DNA of 23,251 bases, from the NCBI GenBank assembly GCA_013054445.1, contig JAAMPI010000905.1:1-23251 (forward strand). Reading direction: 5' to 3'. A model generated the notes under the pieces. It was not told the DNA's origin and did not search any database. It was given only the letters and a program-made list of their open reading frames with translations. Each line of letters opens with the position of its first letter. The stretch's first letter is position 1. Of the stretch, positions 11,565 to 20,705 are shown piece after piece. Position numbers and translations under genes: made by a program. Source of the stretch: Cudoniella acicularis (Eukaryota > Ascomycota > Leotiomycetes > Helotiales > Helotiaceae).

Positions 11565-11929
11565 TCAGGTGAAACTCTTCCAATCCATATTCTTACACTC
11601 GACACCCATTTTCCTGATATCCTGAATCAGCTTATCAAACATTTGCTTTTCTCTTGCAAGTGCAACACATGCTCTCTCGGTTGGAGAGACATCCTTCGCA
11701 TCGGCGTGTCATCGAGGGCATCCTCATTATTGCCCGCATTGCAGACCAGACGCACTTGCCAGCCAGTGGCAAGAGGCAGGGCTTCAAAGCTGCAGCATAG
11801 AAGCACGCTGCCATTCGACAATTGAAACATCAGAAGGAGTCGCTGTATGGCTTACCGAAACGCACCTGTCCTGCCGGCCACAGGACCCTTTCGGAGTATC
11901 CTGCATGTGTTGAATTGGGTGGCCAGTGA
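11565..11929 (-). pseudogene. Spliced C-terminal coding remnant (candidate), no start found
   Basis: Removing two plausible introns, 11790-11855 (GTAAGC to CTGCAG, 66 bp) and 11694-11755 (GTGCGT to CGAAG, 62 bp), joins exons 11856-11929, 11756-11789 and 11565-11693 into one open frame of 78 residues ending at TGA 11565-11567. Phases match at both junctions. The product looks like protein: a basic stretch (RILRKGPVAGRTGAFR), then FEALPLATGWQ, then a charged helix (ERACVALAREKQMFDKLIQD) and a short tail. No ATG in this frame was found; a stop (TAA 11930-11932) bounds the upstream side. Either a further 5' exon exists or the gene is broken. An unspliced ORF covers 11627-11830 in a partly different frame. 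The family is not recognised. The splice-phase agreement is seen in the sequence; that this was once a gene is inference. Confidence 0.3.
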
Positions 11930-11992
11930 TTACTTGTGTTATTGGAGCATTCCATGACAAAGGATGTGGGGTTTGGCCGGCGGCACATCTAA

Positions 11993-12256
11993 GGCAAACC
12001 AGAAAACTCCAGTGCAGGTGACTCGCTTTCCGTCAGATCTCAAGTTTGCCGTTGCAAAAGTCGGCTGTTTCGGGACATCGAGGCCCTCGTCATGGCCTTC
12101 GAAATCGACATGGAAGAAAGCGATCGCATGGTGTCGTGGGGGTCCGGAAGACGGAAGACGGAGAGGAGCACTGTGGCCGGCTGTTGCACGACAGAGCAGA
12201 GTCGACAGGCAGCGCAGCGCATCGCATTGCAGCGTCCAGTGGAAAAAATGTGCTGA
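11993..12256 (+). pseudogene. Open frame with protein-like composition, probable gene fragment
   Basis: This frame is open between TAA 11990-11992 and TGA 12254-12256 (87 codons). The middle part reads RDIEALVMAFEIDMEESDRM, with C-ending codons throughout (GAC ATC GAG GCC CTC GTC ATG GCC TTC), which is good fungal coding style, followed by a basic and then a Gln/Arg-rich helix-like segment. A competing frame (from 11964) stays open through the same bases and continues past 12256 with further protein-like words (AVVRPLLNLNHISSIRESVM, 12330-12390). The coding signal therefore seems to change frame, as expected from indels in a decaying gene or from undetected introns. It lies upstream of, and on the same strand as, the two-exon ORF at 12443-12765, and may be the same gene. 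Family not recognised. Confidence 0.3.
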
Positions 12257-12442
12257 TGTCGTGGAGCTGTCGCGGAGCGGTGAGGGGCAGAGGGAGGAAG
12301 AGGGGCAAAGAATGATATCTTCTGCAGTTGTGAGACCCCTACTGAACCTTAATCATATCTCGTCAATCAGAGAGTCCGTGATGGCCATCTTTGTGCGTCT
12401 CCACCATGGGCCTCTTCCTGAGCCGTGCACGGCAAGGTTGTC

Positions 12443-12765
12443 ATGCACATCACCGCTATCCTGGCACTCGCCAACTCGCAGCACAAGCGCTTGATTAAGC
12501 AATTCATCCGATCCGATGCCGCACCGAGTCGCAAACTTTTGATGGGACGAAGAATCAACACCTCCGCGCTTCAGGCCATCGATTCATCGTGAGAATGGTG
12601 TGGGATCCAAAGCTTCCAACTGGGGTTGCAACCGGGGTCGGCGTCCTTCACCGACTATTCTGCAGGATTGAGAGCAGCAACGAATTCGAAGTCTACCGGT
12701 TGTATACAGAACTCGCCAAGGAACTTGTATCTGCATCTGCGAACATGTTTGAAAGACTGAGGTAG
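12443..12765 (+). CDS. Two-exon C-terminal ORF (81 aa), hypothetical; probably part of a larger or decayed gene
   Basis: Exons 12443-12588 and 12666-12765 flank a 77-bp intron with a good donor (GTGAGA), a CCGAC branch-like element and acceptor TTCTGCAG. The split codon is TC|G. The joined frame runs from ATG 12443 to TAG 12763-12765. The first exon gives a hydrophobic then basic helix (MHITAILALANSQHKRLIKQ) and GRRINTSALQAIDSS; the second gives an acidic/helical tail (NEFEVYRLYTELAKELVSAS, ANMFERLR). Both parts are strongly protein-like, and the splice makes them continuous. The frame extends upstream of the ATG to 12422, where a TGA closes it, so 5' parts would need another intron or have been lost by frameshift. 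The fragments at 11993-12256 and 12330-12420 are candidates. I do not recognise the family. Confidence 0.4.
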
Positions 12766-15655
12766 ATCGTCAAGTTGCGATTTAGCCTCTGAAGTGGCTG
12801 CATCCAGATTTCCCCGGCCAGCTCTGAGTCAGCCCTCACGGTCACCGGTTTCAGTTGGTTGACGAGCGACAACATCGGCAGATTTATTTTAAAATGTAAA
12901 TAACGACTCAGGTCCGGTTTGTTGATCCTCCATGTGGGGAACATCTGGTGAATTGTCTTTGAAAATCAATACTCGACTTGATATAGCTTCAATTACGTGG
13001 CAATGGTGGTTTTTGACTTTTTTGAATCTCCTCGAGTAAGGTGGCAAGCGTCTGAAGAGGGAACAATCTACTTTTGTGAGGAAGGGACCCTAGTCGATAC
13101 TCATTTTAACTGTGTTGAAGACATGAATCAAACTGGAGAATATTTAAACCTGTCAGACTATGAAAGAGCTTGCAGGGGTAGGGTGCACATTGCTTCCTCC
13201 AAAATTTAAAATGCTCGTTTTATGTGTTGAATTGTATTCTCCTCATGTTCCAGGCACTGAAATGGCAGAGTTGAAAATGACGAGGACACCTACGGCCAAC
13301 TATTTGTACCTTAGTTTTGATTCTTTGAAACTCGTTTTTAAATCCTTCAAATGTTATTCTTCTCCTTCTATGAACATCTTTCCTGGATTTTTCTAGTGAA
13401 GATATTTATCCTTTTCGTTATGTGCGTGCCGCTTTCAGCGTAGACATCTCTCCGGGTGCGAGTATATCTCCTCTTATAATTATTATCTATTATCTATCAA
13501 AAGCTTAATAAATACTAAGCTATTTATACTAAATTTGTGAGGATGAATGATGGCGAATTTCTTGTCTAAAGTCCTCAATAGCCTGGCGTGAACGCTGCTG
13601 CGGGAAACAGCTCGTCTATGTAGAATTGAAGGCCAAAATTTAGAGATTGGTGCTCTAGTTAGTGTATTGAAATCTATCCACAATTATTTTCTGGGCAAGG
13701 ATTCAAGGTAGCGTAAAGCACGTTATTACGAAGTAACAAGGGTTGCGAGGTCATGCATCTTTGGAGTTCTCGTAGAAATCTCTATTATACAGCTCACTCT
13801 AACAATTGATACTTCATGCAGCATTCCAATACAAATAATGAGTTTGGACGAAGTGATTCCATATTCAATATCCATAGTATATGAATTTATTTTTCGGGTA
13901 ATTCTTAGTGCATGTAAAGGTTTCCGAATGGATCCATCCAAAGCCTTAAACCCTGAAAGGATTTTCCATCTTCTGCATTATCCCGCACCTACAGTGGGAG
14001 GTTGAGGTACCTGCTTAAAATATACTGGTAGTCTTTGAATCTTCTTTCTCCAGTCCACTCTCCACTCTTCCATTGCAAAGACTTGCGGGGACCTGTGGCC
14101 CGTGTGAAAAGTGGAAGGTGCATGGCATTTAGGTTCGCCTCTTAGTAGTATGTTTGCCAAACTTCGGTCCTTGGGATAAGAAGGGATCTCCACGTGAAGG
14201 GTGGCTAAGTAGCCTATATTCTCTGACATAAAGACGCCGTGGAAACAGCAGGGGCGAGGACTTGCTCACGGTGGTTGATGTGACGTTGTTAATATGCAGA
14301 TCAATATTATATCACGAAGAGATCTTTCCCTCTGGACCTAGGAGAGGACTCTGAGCCCCTAACCTTGCTTGCAATAGGTGGTGAACTACTAGTAGCGATT
14401 CCACGCCGCTTCACATTTGAAATTTTTATCCTGATGTACATCATTTTCTGATTTCCTTCTCGCAATGTATTTAATGTATCATGCGTACTGTACCTATTGA
14501 AGCAGACAATTTAAGTTAAGAAATAAGAACTTATCGATTTAGAAAGTAGATAATTTGCTTGGAATAGAGAGATATGTATAGTGTCTATTTCTTGACCTCT
14601 AAACCTCTCAAGTGTAAAGTCTCATCTTCTTCTCATCGGTCAGGCTCTCTCCTTCTCCAATATTTCTTTCTTTCGAAAAGAAATTTGGCGCTATTATTAT
14701 GACACTCTATCAATCACAGTAAATATGCCACACCCCATAGCAAAGGCGTCTGTGCTGACATTGGTACAATACAACACTTCACCCCAAACCTCCAAGAGAA
14801 TATTTCACTCATAGAATTAGGGGGAAAGAGTTGTGCTACTGTGCTATGGTCTGTATTTCCCGTTTCTTGTTTGTAGCGTTTCTATTGTTTGATCTTTTAG
14901 TCGTAAAAGAGAGTTAAGGATATCCGGTTTTCACTTTTTCACTTTTTCACTGATCCACTTCAGTTAATATAAGGGGATTTAATAGATATCGTACCCGATG
15001 TGCTATGCGCAGCAAGGCATTTTCTCAAGGCTAAACTATTCAAGTGCTAGCCCCCCAGGTGAATATTAGAGCTAGTGCCTAGATGTTAGGGGTTAGAGGT
15101 AGTATGGGGATCCCAAGGAGGGTTTGCAACAGAGGCTTTTGGGAGGGTCTTGTCACTTGTAACTCACGTGTGGACTTTCGATCAGAAATTTGTATTCAAT
15201 GATAGAGTTTTGAGCTGAGGGGAAAGTGAAATTGAATTTGAAAGTTTCGCTTCAGCTATATGTGTTGTATCGGGAGGCAGAAACGGAACACATAATTGCC
15301 TAGTTTGGAGTATCAAAACAGGTGAGCGTGTGGAGTTAACAGTGCTGTAATCCTTAGGTCGGCTTTGGACTAGATATCTGGTCGTTCGGGGCATTGTATA
15401 TGTCTCGTCATTTTAGTTGTTCGGACTTCCTCCTAGAATACAGAATAAAAGATGCGTACTTTGATGATTATTATGTTTCTTAGGCCTGTGTATCTGTGTT
15501 TTTCTATTGAAAATAGCTGAAGGTCATAAACCCAGTTTGGTGGAGAAAAAGTACTTAACTTGGTGCATTGAACTTGGGGTATCAAACTCCATTACTTTTG
15601 AAACGGATGTCTTTTGGAGTAGAAATACATTGACTTTACATCATACAGTACACGT
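12766..15655. other. AT-rich spacer with only weak small ORFs
   Basis: About 2.9 kb of mostly AT-rich DNA lies here. Two small ORFs are the only coding-like items. One is on the plus strand (13003-13209, about 69 codons, with GTIYFCEEGTLVDTHFNC and LNLSDYERACRGR). The other is on the minus strand (13978-14229, 83 codons, MSENIGYLATLHVEIPSYPK, ending QPPTVGAG). Neither has a recognisable domain, and both could be chance or remnants. An 8-bp tandem repeat lies at 14928-14950. Nothing resembles a transposon or an RNA gene. Confidence 0.45.
14928..14950. repeat. CACTTTTT octamer tandem repeat (about 3 copies)
   Basis: The plus strand shows TTTTCAC followed by two further TTTTTCAC units, a near-perfect three-copy octamer repeat in AT-rich spacer. 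Confidence 0.75.
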
Positions 15656-16666
15656 TCAATGCCCCCTCTTGATGGTCACCAACTTGTCAAGGGCTCTGCC
15701 ATTATCAAGTGCCCAGCCTCCTGAAGCGTCCAGCTTGTATACTTTATTATTTATCTTAACATAGGTGAATCCCTCCCTAGTCCAAGCTCTTCTAGATGCT
15801 CGAAAAAAGGTAAAGAATGCCTTACTGGCGTGTCTAAATGGCGCACTCAAAAGATGAGATCGCTCATATTCCAAAGCTTTCCTTGCTTCTTCCTCTTGAT
15901 GAATTTGCAATGCCATTAACTCTGCACGTCGTAGAACAGGTGTTGGGGCAGCGAGCGTGTGTGTAAGGATGAAATTATGAGGCTCGACATACACCTTGCG
16001 AGCAGGAAAGAATGGAATCGGGAGCATTTTTCTAAGCTCGACTTCAAGTTGGAGTTCAGGAGCCTTGGCAGCCGCTGCTACTTCTGCTGGATTTTTCGAT
16101 AACAACAAAACATTTCTAGGCACTGCACTTATAGACCGAATCAATTTAACGGGACCAAGCACAAAGAAGCCTGCACCAAAGACCATGAGGAAACCGACCC
16201 CTCCAAAGACCCAGGGCACCCAGTAACTAATAGCTGGTCAACAACAGAGCCTCGAGATGTGGAGGACAACTTACGGGACACCGATCGGAGGGGCGTTGTA
16301 GGTATAAAGTGCGTATGACGCATAGGTAAAAAAGAAGAATGCCGCGCCATAGCTCGTCCACATGAACATAGTATGTGAGGGAGCTTCGTAAAGGGGTGTG
16401 ATGTGCGATTTCTGAGCCAAAGTAGCTGCAAGAGACTTGTAATTTGCGATGGGGGTATTGGTCGACTTTGATATCACTGGAGCAATTATATCTTTCGAGA
16501 TTGATTTGCTTGCTGGTTTTATATGCTTAGGTTTTGCAGCACTGAGAATGTGGGCTGAGGAGAAGAATCGAGGTGGACTGCTCCTGAAGGTAAAGCTCTG
16601 GAGGGGTTGTGCTGTCCTGCTGGCACAGCGAAACCATAGGATGGTTCCTCTTGAGAAAGCAGACAT
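15656..16666 (-). CDS. Probable mitochondrial two-transmembrane protein, uncharacterised
   Basis: Coding exons are 16275-16666 and 15656-16226, split by a 48-bp intron (GTAAGT to CTATTAG) with split codon CC|T, giving 320 residues. A further intron lies in the 5' UTR directly before the start (16667-16724, GTAAGT, branch GCTAAC, acceptor CTCAG), so the ATG is the first codon after the acceptor. The N-terminus is basic and Ser/Arg/Phe-rich without acidic residues (MSAFSRGTILWFRCASRTA; FTFRSSPPRFFSSAH), as in mitochondrial presequences. Helix 1 is at about 99-121 (MFMWTSYGAAFFFFTYASYA) and helix 2 at about 134-155 (VPWVFGGVGFLMVFGAGFFV), joined by a short NAPPIGVP turn. A soluble C-terminal half follows and ends in basic residues. 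This hairpin layout recalls small mitochondrial inner-membrane assembly proteins (the TMEM70/186/223 type), but I cannot assign it. It is transcribed divergently from PDX1. Confidence 0.85.
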
Positions 16667-16724
16667 CTGAGATTTACAAACGTTAGCAGGGTCTTTTAAT
16701 TGGCTTGGAGGTTTCAATACTTAC
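16667..16724 (-). other. 5' UTR intron of the two-transmembrane protein gene
   Basis: On the minus strand the sequence reads CAAG|GTAAGT, has a GCTAAC branch site about 20 bases before the end, and closes with CTCAG immediately followed by ATGTCTGC. All three splice signals are near consensus and the length (58 bp) matches the other introns here. Unspliced, an in-frame upstream ATG inside the intron would add 17 unlikely residues to the presequence. Confidence 0.8.
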
Positions 16725-16912
16725 CTTGAGAGAGCTTCAACGGTGATTGACTTCTGTGTCATCCAGAAAAAGTTCAAGGCGGGTCGGGATTCGGGCATCG
16801 CTAGCGCGTCGGTGCATTTCGTTGGACCCAACGTCTAAATACTTTGGCAATCAAAACCAAGCTCCTCAACCACCTAAACAGGTCAATTGCATCTCAATTC
16901 CTGACAGCCAGC
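16725..16912. promoter_or_regulatory. Bidirectional promoter between two mitochondrial-protein genes
   Basis: Only 188 bp separate the 5' UTR intron donor of the minus-strand gene from the PDX1 start codon, so both transcription starts must lie here or within the leaders. A perfect inverted repeat, CGTTGG-AC-CCAACG, sits at 16820-16833 near the middle. The PDX1 leader before the ATG is A/C-rich (ccagccagcATGGC). No TATA box is obvious. A shared promoter is inferred from the geometry. Confidence 0.6.
16820..16833. promoter_or_regulatory. Perfect inverted repeat in divergent promoter, possible regulator site
   Basis: CGTTGG, a 2-base spacer and CCAACG form a perfect 6-2-6 dyad. It lies 80 bp upstream of the PDX1 ATG and about 96 bp beyond the 5' UTR intron donor of the other gene. 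Dyads of this kind can bind homodimeric factors; no specific factor is assigned. Confidence 0.35.
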
Positions 16913-18282
16913 ATGGCATCTTTTGCGACAGCTTGTCGTTTGTCGGCTAGACTCACATCCAGGCAGTTGCGACAAGATGCCGCGGCAAGAGGTACGATTA
17001 GAGCTCCAAGGAATATTTTGTAGAACTGCGATTGATGAGTTGAACAGGTTTTCGGACATCTGCGGCGTGCTTGGCTGCACAAAACTTCACCATGCCAGCT
17101 TTATCACCGACAATGACGGAGGGCAATATCGCTAGCTGGAAAGTTAAGGAGGGCGATTCGTTCTCGGCCGGTGATGTTCTTTTGGAGATTGAAACGGACA
17201 AGGCCTCAATGGATGTGGAAGCTCAGGACGATGGAATTATGGCAAAGATCACCCAAGGAGATGGCACTAAGGGTATCAAGGTTGGGTCGCGGATTGGAGT
17301 CATTGCAGAGGTTGGAGATGATATCAGCAGCTTGGAATTGCCAGCAGAGGACAAGCCCGCCCCATCACCAAAGGAAGAAGCCTCGAAATCTAAACCCGAG
17401 TCAACCTCAAAATCACAAACAGAAGCACCACCCATACCAACGCCCTCGACCTCTGTTTCCTCAAATCAAGCTGCGAAAAAGCCCTTGGGTCCGGCAAAGA
17501 AACAAACCTACCCACTTTTACCATCTGTCCAGCAAATGATCCACGAAAAGGGCCTCAAGCAGGAAGACATCGACAAAATGACTCCAAGTGGCCCTAACAA
17601 TAGGTTGCTCAAGGGTGACGTCTTGGCGTATGTGGGCTCGATCTCATCTACATACCCTACAGAGTTGTCCGAGAGAATCGAGAAGCTAAGCCACCTCGAT
17701 TTGAGCAATATCAAGCTTGCATCTTTAGCTCCGAAACCAGAAAAGAAATCGAGTGCACCAGCTCCAGAGCCAATCATTGAAAATCTTGAAGTTACGGTAC
17801 CTATTTCAATGGCATCAGTCATTGAGGTTCAACAAAGGATACAAAAAACCCTTGGAGTTTTTATGCCGCTTTCAACTTTTATTGCTCGCGCTACGGATGT
17901 TGCGAATGACAATCTTCCTCGATCGAAGACATACAAGCCTTCAGCGGATGAATTGTTCAACGAGGTTCTTGGTCTCGACAAAGTTACTTTTGCTAACGGA
18001 GTGAGGGGTACCTTTTTGCCACAAATCACGGCATTGCCACAAGCTGCTCCCATTTCTAAGTCAAAGAAAGCCCCGTCTAAAAGTGTGGACATTATAGACA
18101 TCCTTTCGGGAAAACCGCGATCGACATCCTCAGTTTTCAAGGCCAAGCCAATGCCTGGCATGTCAAATGCAGTCAATGTTTTTAGCCTTACAGTGCCAAA
18201 AGGTGATGAGAAGAGAGCACAGATCTTCCTCGGCAGAGTGAAGACAGTTCTAGAAACGGAGCCGGGAAGGCTTGTGTTGTGA
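16913..18282 (+). CDS. PDX1: Pyruvate dehydrogenase complex protein X component (E3-binding protein)
   Basis: This mitochondrial matrix subunit tethers dihydrolipoamide dehydrogenase (E3) to the E2 core of the pyruvate dehydrogenase complex. Exons are 16913-16991 and 17048-18282 with a 56-bp intron (GTACGA to AACAG, split codon G|GT), giving 437 residues. The presequence is basic (MASFATACRLSARLTSRQLR) and ends near RTSAA. The lipoyl domain (about 39-113) starts MPALSPTM and carries the lipoyl lysine K78 in the ETDKASM turn. A Pro/Ser/Lys-rich linker (about 125-178) follows. The E3-binding subunit domain is at about 181-223 (LLPSVQQMIHEKGLKQEDID, SGPNNRLLKGDVLAYV). The remaining ~210 residues correspond to the degenerate C-terminal domain: no DHRxxDG catalytic motif of E2 acyltransferases is seen, which separates it from the E2 (LAT1) paralogue. 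It appears intact and is divergent from the neighbouring mitochondrial-protein gene. Confidence 0.95.
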
Positions 18283-20405
18283 GGAGCGAGCAGATACCTG
18301 TAGTATAGCAGCAAAATAGCTTGATGATACCAACATTTAGAATAATTGGTTTTTAGTTCCCAAAGTTCAAAATTTGGTAATTAGCCAGTCCCTCGAGTTC
18401 AAACACTTCAGTCCGAATTTTTGGATAGCTCTCATTTGTATATTTCATAAATGTTTACCTCTTTATTTTGATTGGAGTTTTGGGGTCTACATCTTTGCCC
18501 ACTTTCAATTGTAAGGAATCAAGTAGGGTTTGGAAGAACCCCTTTAACAATGCCACGCATCTTCCGACATTTTTCTTCGTTCTTTAGGGGTGTCGAAAAC
18601 GGCTTCTGGGTGCGAAGAAGCTCTTCCAACGACCTCAAGAGTCCATATACCAGGAGGCGCTTCAGTAGTCGGCCCGGCCCCGAAACCCAGAAGATAGAGA
18701 CGAACACTCTGACTACACGGACTTCTCAAACTCGACTCGAAATCATGACGGGAAACGATAAAATAACTTAAATCTCGAAATTACCGGCAGGAAATTCAAC
18801 CAGAAGTGTCTTAAAGAAAGGAGTGTATGAAGTTTCCAAATCTAAATAATTCGCCACGTAAGATTTTCTTCGGCTTTATCTATGTATCTTTGGAGATATC
18901 TCAGCCTGGGAACAGATGATACTTAATTACATTTTCTCCCTCCGCCGATTGGGAGGTCCACAAGAGCCTCCACCAAAGCAACAACAATATGCTGCACTTC
19001 TCTGTGTTCTCATTTTCCACCGAAGGGAAAGATTCATCTTCTAGTATCGAACACCACATGAGAGAGCGTACTCCAACACTACCACGAAGGCTCCTTCTCC
19101 CACAATACGATGCAATGTATCAAATAATTGGCGAGTCTTGTCGATGAATTCGGAATAAAGATCTTAGTATTTAGTAGGAGAGTCTCCAATAGTCTTTCAA
19201 TGAGCTTCAACCCCCCCCCCTAAAATACTCTAATCAGCTGAAATTATCTCTTGCGAAGTGGGGAGTCTCCTGAATCGCTTCTATCTTTGAAGGAAGTCTG
19301 CTCCGTAGCAAAGGCGAAAATCCCGAATCCAACGCTGGAAGCTAAGAAGCTGGAAATGTTTGGGGGATGAAATCAAGTTTGAACATTGCCAATGCTGTTC
19401 GTAAATTGGGAAAGGCTGGAGAGCTCATACATATGTTGCTGCTGCTCTTATGTCGATAATAAGCCCACATTGATATTAGCTCAGTTCCAAATGCCTTCAG
19501 TCACATATGCTAACATCACATTTAAGCTTTGAAGACGGTGAGAATTCACGAAGTAGCGTGGGAGGCCCTTGCTTAAGGTCGGCAATTACCTATTACCAAT
19601 TGTGGTTATCTCTCCTATTGTGTGTGCTTCATTGCCAGTCGTTGTGTAAATTTTTAGAAACTTGAAAGTTCAAATATAACAATACAATTTTATTTCTTTG
19701 GGCTCTGACCACGGCGATGTACTGTATAAACATAATAAAACAGGTCCTCAAATAAATGCCCCCATCGATCTCAGTATTTTCACCTGCACGCAATTCCTGA
19801 ACGTAATCTGAACTGACCTCTGCAATAACAGATGATAATAACCTTTAAGAAATCCAGCAAACAGTTTTTGCATAAATTGAAATTTTGAGATATTTCCATG
19901 CTATAGTGGGAAGAAAATCCTCCTTCCTTGCTTAGATTAAGAACATGGCTGAAGCGGAAGGATTCCCCGATATCTTGGAGACGAACACAGCGGCAAGCTT
20001 ACATTCCCGTATAACCATGGCAAGGAAGCGCGCAGAGGATTGAATCCCGCCAAATTCGTGAGAAATAGGGGTATCATGTCAATGGAAAATAAGGATTTTA
20101 CAGAGAAAGTTAAAATAGAAGTAAGCATCATGAACATCGACAAAACGGTATCAGCTGTGCAATAAAACCGAAGGAATTGAGAGTACTTCTAAGAATTGCT
20201 ACCATAAACAAACAAATAATAGAAGAAAAGAGTTAAATTCATGTATGTAATTCTTAGAAGATATAATCCCGTTATAGACTTTCCCGCGCTCATGCTATAG
20301 TGGCGAAGTAATGTTGGACACAAGTGTTGGCTTATTACTGTAGGAGTGAGGATTTATACTTCGTATGTGAGATTGTGTTGCCCCTTTTTGGACATCGCTA
20401 GACGA
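18283..20405. other. Mostly AT-rich spacer downstream of PDX1
   Basis: It begins with the PDX1 3' UTR. One weak plus-strand ORF from ATG 18550 to 18771 (73 codons) is locally richer in G+C than its surroundings and reads as a basic Arg/Ser/Phe-rich peptide (MPRIFRHFSSFFRGVENGFW then SSSNDLKSPYTRRRFSSRPG), vaguely like a mitochondrial presequence. There is no homology I can name. A run of ten C lies at 19211-19220. Otherwise nothing is seen: no transposon frame and no RNA gene. Confidence 0.45.
19211..19220. repeat. C10 homopolymer
   Basis: Ten consecutive C residues occur on the plus strand in otherwise AT-rich DNA. The exact length may be affected by sequencing. Confidence 0.9.
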
Positions 20406-20705
20406 CTACCCTGTGCAACCTCGATCCATCCATCGCTCAGATGAGCCAACCGGTTGAACGCTGTAAACGAAACAAGCCAGGTCAAGATTTTCAAGGACTG
20501 CGGGCGCTAAATCATAAAGCAGTTCAGTTTGACAAATTAGCAGATGGTCATCAGGTCGAAGAGAATCTAGAAGTTCTAGCGCCTCACTAAAATTTAGCTT
20601 CTCGGGAAGCCAGGCTATAAAGGCGATTGGTGTTTCTACTAAAAGCTGAAACCGGGCGGTTCTTCTAAATATATGTCGCCGTTGTTTCAAAGAAGGATCT
20701 GCCAA
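20406..20705 (-). CDS. Hypothetical 99-aa ORF (candidate gene or exon)
   Basis: An intronless minus-strand ORF runs from ATG 20705 to TAG 20406-20408. The start is basic (MADPSLKQRRHIFRRTARF). It is followed by a well-balanced hydrophobic/acidic stretch (VETPIAFIAWLPEKLNFSEA, LELLDSLRPDDHLLICQTEL, DLAPAVLENLDLACFVYSVQ) with helix-like leucine spacing, and a polar tail (SSERWMDRGCTG). The composition is far more protein-like than neighbouring ORFs, and the local DNA is not GC-rich enough to give this by composition alone. I recognise no domain. It may be a small orphan gene, or one exon of a larger or decayed gene upstream on the minus strand (20700-20910), where another frame remains open. 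Confidence 0.35.
   Translation of the reverse strand: MADPSLKQRRHIFRRTARFQLLVETPIAFIAWLPEKLNFSEALELLDSLRPDDHLLICQTELLYDLAPAVLENLDLACFVYSVQPVGSSERWMDRGCTG

Noticed and set aside
10828..11625. 265-codon plus-strand ORF
   Set aside because: It is rich in Ser, Arg, Cys and His, has no domain, and lies antisense to more protein-like minus-strand frames; probably a composition effect.
11691..11722. A one-base frameshift joining the 11627-11830 frame to the downstream helix-coding frame
   Set aside because: The same frame change is explained without an indel by a 62-bp GTGCGT...AG intron that keeps phase, so a frameshift is not needed.
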